This document shows, one piece after another, positions 61,649 through 64,000 of a stretch of DNA of 64,000 nucleotides. Numbering within the stretch: position 1 is the stretch's first letter; each line of letters starts with the position of its first letter. This stretch comes from Hyphomicrobiales bacterium. GTDB taxonomy: Bacteria; Pseudomonadota; Alphaproteobacteria; Rhizobiales; Rhizobiaceae. The DNA lies in the NCBI GenBank assembly GCA_900469625.1, contig UBXV01000010.1, positions 104,469-168,468 of the forward strand, read 5' to 3'. Under the pieces are notes generated by a model, which did not search any database, was not told the DNA's origin, and was given only the letters and a program-made list of their open reading frames with translations. Position numbers and translations under genes: made by a program.

Positions 61649-62965
61649 TCAGTCGTTGCGTGACGCCAGCAGCTTGTCGATGCGCATGCCGTCCATGTCG
61701 ATGATCTCGAAGCGCCAGTCCTGAAAATCGAAGGTCTCGCCCACATGCGGAAGATGACCGAGGACCTGTAGCGCGAAGCCGGCAATGGTGTGGAAGTCTC
61801 CCTCCGGTCGCCCTTGTATGCCCAGCCGATCGAAGGCGTCGTGCGCCGACATCAGCCCTTCGATCAGGAGCGAGCCGTCGGAGCGGGTGACGATGTCGGG
61901 ATCGTTCGCCTCCGTATCCGGCAGGTCACCGGCAATCGCTTCGAGAAGATCGGTCTGGGTGACGATGCCTTCGAGACTGCCGTACTCGTCGACGATGATC
62001 GCAAGCCGCACGGGCGCCGTCTTGAAGGCTTCGAGAACACGGAAGACCCGTGCCGATTCGTGCAGCACCAGCGGCTCGCGCATCGCCTTCATCGGATCGG
62101 GCAGCTGTCCGTCGAGCAATTGGTCGAGCAGGTCCTTCTTCAACACCATGCCAAGCGGATAGTCGATGCCGCCGCGGCCGATCAGCAGCTGTTCGTGGCG
62201 GCAATCGCGGATGGTGCGCAGGATTTCCTCGCGGGTGTCATCGGCATCGATCCAGTCGATTTCCATGCGCGGCGTCATGAAATCGGAAATCCGCCGATCG
62301 CCGATGTTGAAGATACGCTCCACCAGCTCCTGCTGGGCGACATCCAGAAGCCCCGCCTCCTGGCTTTCGGCGACCAGCAGCTTCAGTTCGGTCGGCGAAT
62401 GCATCGATGCCTCGCCCGTGCCCGGCCGCAAGCCGACCAGCCTGAGGACGAGATTGCCGAGGCCGTTGAGAGACAGGATCGCCGGGCGCAACAGAAACAG
62501 GAAGAGCCCGAGCGGGCGCACCACCGCAAGGGCCGTGCCCTCGCTTCGCTGCAGCGCGAGGCTTTTCGGCGCAAGCTCTCCGAGCACGATGTGGAGCGCA
62601 GTGATGATGATGAACGAGATGGCCACCGCGATCGCATGCGAACCGAACGAGGCCCAGCCCATCGGCAGCACGTTCAAGAGCGGTTCGATCAGATGCGCAA
62701 GAGCCGGTTCCCCCACCCAGCCGAGTGCCAGCGATGATATTGTGATGCCGAGCTGCGTGGCCGCCAGGTTTGCATCGAGATTGTCGACCGCGTGCTGCAG
62801 CGAGCCGGCGTTCATGCGCCGTTGCGCGACCAGCTCTGTCACCCGGCTGCGGCGGACGGATACCAGGGAGAATTCGGCTGCGACGAAAAATCCGTTGGCG
62901 GCGACGAGTAGAAACACGGCCAGTATCCCGAGATAGTCGAAAATACTGCCATCCGAACCGGACAT
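61649..62965 (-). CDS. CNNM/CorC-type transporter-associated protein (hemolysin C family)
   Basis: A 438-residue membrane protein: CNNM domain with three or four helices (LVAANGFFVAAEFSLVSVRR, LGELAPKSLALQ), two CBS domains (FMTPRMEIDWIDADDTREEI, PLVLHESARVFRVLEAF, VDEYGSLEGIVTQTDLLEAI) and a C-terminal CorC/HlyC domain (GFALQVLGHLPHVGETF). Family members take part in Mg2+ or Co2+ efflux. Start follows AAGGGAGACC. It is convergent with the ATP-grasp gene and has no evident partner. Confidence 0.93.
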   Translation of the reverse strand: MSGSDGSIFDYLGILAVFLLVAANGFFVAAEFSLVSVRRSRVTELVAQRRMNAGSLQHAVDNLDANLAATQLGITISSLALGWVGEPALAHLIEPLLNVLPMGWASFGSHAIAVAISFIIITALHIVLGELAPKSLALQRSEGTALAVVRPLGLFLFLLRPAILSLNGLGNLVLRLVGLRPGTGEASMHSPTELKLLVAESQEAGLLDVAQQELVERIFNIGDRRISDFMTPRMEIDWIDADDTREEILRTIRDCRHEQLLIGRGGIDYPLGMVLKKDLLDQLLDGQLPDPMKAMREPLVLHESARVFRVLEAFKTAPVRLAIIVDEYGSLEGIVTQTDLLEAIAGDLPDTEANDPDIVTRSDGSLLIEGLMSAHDAFDRLGIQGRPEGDFHTIAGFALQVLGHLPHVGETFDFQDWRFEIIDMDGMRIDKLLASRND

Positions 62966-63093
62966 GGTCTCCCTTCGGGCGCTTCGCGCCTCGCATTGTT
63001 GACGTTGCCATCAACGTAGCACGCTCCGGCGGCACGCGTCATACCGGAGGCAGGCGATCTTTACGCTGCCTGCATCCGGCAGGACGCCCGGAA

Positions 63094-63624
63094 CTAGTTC
63101 GCGCCTTCGACAGCCTTGAGCGCTTCCAGATCCGCGTGCGATACGAACTCGCATGCCAGCAGGGTCTTGCCGGGAATGGCATCGCTTTCACGCGCAACGA
63201 TCGACACGATCCCCATTTCCGCCGTCGGCTGCTCCGCATCGGCCAGCGCTCGTGCAAAGCCCTTGGTCGACGTGCCGAGAATGCTGCTTTTCTCAGGCTG
63301 CAATTGATAGCGGGCCGCCAGGTCGTCCGCACGCGCGCCTTCGATCAGAACGCCGACGGAACTGCCGGCAAAGACGACCTCGCTGGTCTTGAAGCCGTCA
63401 CGACCGATGTCGGACGGCAGTTTGTAGACATAGGCCGTCAGCAGCGACGTATCGGGCTTGGTCAGCTTCTCGGCCGCATCATAGAGTTCGGTTGCCGATT
63501 GCATCGTGTAGGGCGGGCTGCAGAGCGCCCCGTCGTAAAAAGCCGTCATATCGTCGGATGCCATGAGCGTCGCCGGGATCAGGAAAACGGCAAGGGCAGG
63601 CAAAACTCTAGAAAGCAAAGTCAT
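63094..63624 (-). CDS. Secreted hypothetical protein
   Basis: A 176-residue protein with a signal peptide (MTLLSRVLPALAVFLIPATL, cleavage near MA-SDD) and a mature part containing two cysteines (LCSPPYT and LACEFV), which could form a disulfide. I recognise no family. ATG 63624 is used because GGAGTG precedes it; the open frame runs to 63864 but the extra part has no signal-peptide logic. It lies upstream of, and in the same direction as, the CNNM gene, 128 bp away. Confidence 0.68.
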   Translation of the reverse strand: MTLLSRVLPALAVFLIPATLMASDDMTAFYDGALCSPPYTMQSATELYDAAEKLTKPDTSLLTAYVYKLPSDIGRDGFKTSEVVFAGSSVGVLIEGARADDLAARYQLQPEKSSILGTSTKGFARALADAEQPTAEMGIVSIVARESDAIPGKTLLACEFVSHADLEALKAVEGAN

Positions 63625-63973
63625 CACTCCAGTTGGTACTTGAACGGTCCGGTCCCCGCGCGGCCGAATACCGCGCGCTGTTCGACGGGTGGCCGAATGC
63701 GCGAAGCGATACACCATCTTGCCGTTACCGATCACGACAATCTCCACCGCGGCAGCTGTCGATCCCCATGCATGGCCGTACGTCGCGTTCAGCACCAGCG
63801 TTGATGGTCCAATGCAAGTTCCACCACCCAATACTAAGAATAGTTGGGTGCAAATAAGGGCCATTTTTTAACAGATTGATGTGAAATAAACTGTCAATTT
63901 CGGAATTCGGGGCAAATCGAGGAAATTCAAGGTGCAACAACAAAAGAACCCACTAAAAAAGGGGTCGCTATAC
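63625..63973. other. AT-rich non-coding stretch near the window end
   Basis: No supported gene is found in these 349 bp. From about 63830 the base composition falls well below the window average in G+C, with ACAGATTGATGTGAAATAAA-type runs and AAAAAAGGGG before an ATG at 63974. It looks like a promoter and leader for a gene entering the next stretch. Confidence 0.5.
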
Positions 63974-64000
63974 ATGAACTTATTTCAGCCATTACGCATT
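63974..64000 (+). CDS. Possible start of a gene cut by the window end
   Basis: ATG 63974 opens a frame of nine codons (MNLFQPLRI) to the window edge, with AAGGGG about 9 bp upstream. Too short to identify. Confidence 0.3.

Overview
The window looks like an accessory replicon (chromid or megaplasmid) of a Rhizobiaceae alphaproteobacterium, most likely Ensifer/Sinorhizobium, Rhizobium or Agrobacterium. The basis is high G+C, many ABC/TRAP/TTT uptake operons, close resemblance of the uronate enzymes to the characterised Agrobacterium set, an AcdR/AcdS ACC-deaminase pair, HWE kinase and EcfG-type stress promoters. I saw no rRNA, tRNA, insertion sequence, phage gene, CRISPR array or core housekeeping operon. 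| LAYOUT. 1-225: start of an Ogt-type DNA methyltransferase. 393-7475 (minus): permease, ATPase and two paralogous binding proteins of an Fbp/Afu-type ABC importer, followed by an inositol-monophosphatase-like enzyme and a CX5R phosphatase. 8100-9086: LacI-type regulator. 9154-14389 (minus): a second operon with another IMPase, another CX5R phosphatase, a metallophosphoesterase, an HTH-only RpiR-like protein and a Na/Pi carrier with a PhoU-like tail. Shared ACACGTG-centred palindromes upstream of both operons suggest one LacI regulon; I propose an uptake and dephosphorylation system for an organic phosphate. 14714-20151: galactofuranose-type importer (ytfQRT-yjfF) with a GntR regulator. 20290-21546: diguanylate cyclase. 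21720-29345: oxidative hexuronate pathway (udh, gntR, kdgD, gci, gli) with its TRAP transporter. 29468-37887: DUF817 membrane protein, two LysR regulators, a GST, a three-module flavin/iron-sulfur reductase, a class III nucleotide cyclase, an SDR and a small DUF6074-like protein. 38119-42361: ABC exporter, D-aminopeptidase and pseudouridine synthase. 42618-45801: tripartite tricarboxylate transporter. 45909-49839: DUF2946-like protein, Crp/Fnr regulator, small membrane protein, AcdR/AcdS and an Asp/Glu racemase-like protein. 49933-62965: a stress-flavoured block with DUF421, CsbD, a zinc metallopeptidase, a large HWE kinase plus receiver, DUF3309, topoisomerase IB, the trio formylglutamate-amidohydrolase-like / QEGLA metalloprotease / ATP-grasp ligase, and a CNNM/CorC protein. 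Five EcfG-like promoter matches fall inside 50.8-57.8 kb. 63094-64000: a secreted hypothetical protein and an AT-rich leader at the edge. | HOW THE GENES WORK TOGETHER. Most of the window is scavenging: import, breakdown and dedicated regulators for phosphorylated compounds, galactofuranose, uronates and tricarboxylates, fitting a root or soil lifestyle. The last quarter looks like part of the general stress response. A repeated design is a strong RNA hairpin directly after each of the five solute-binding-protein genes, which probably sets binding-protein excess over membrane subunits. The two most interesting units are the LacI-linked organophosphate module and the stress-linked ligase/protease/amidohydrolase trio; substrate and product of both are inferred, not shown.
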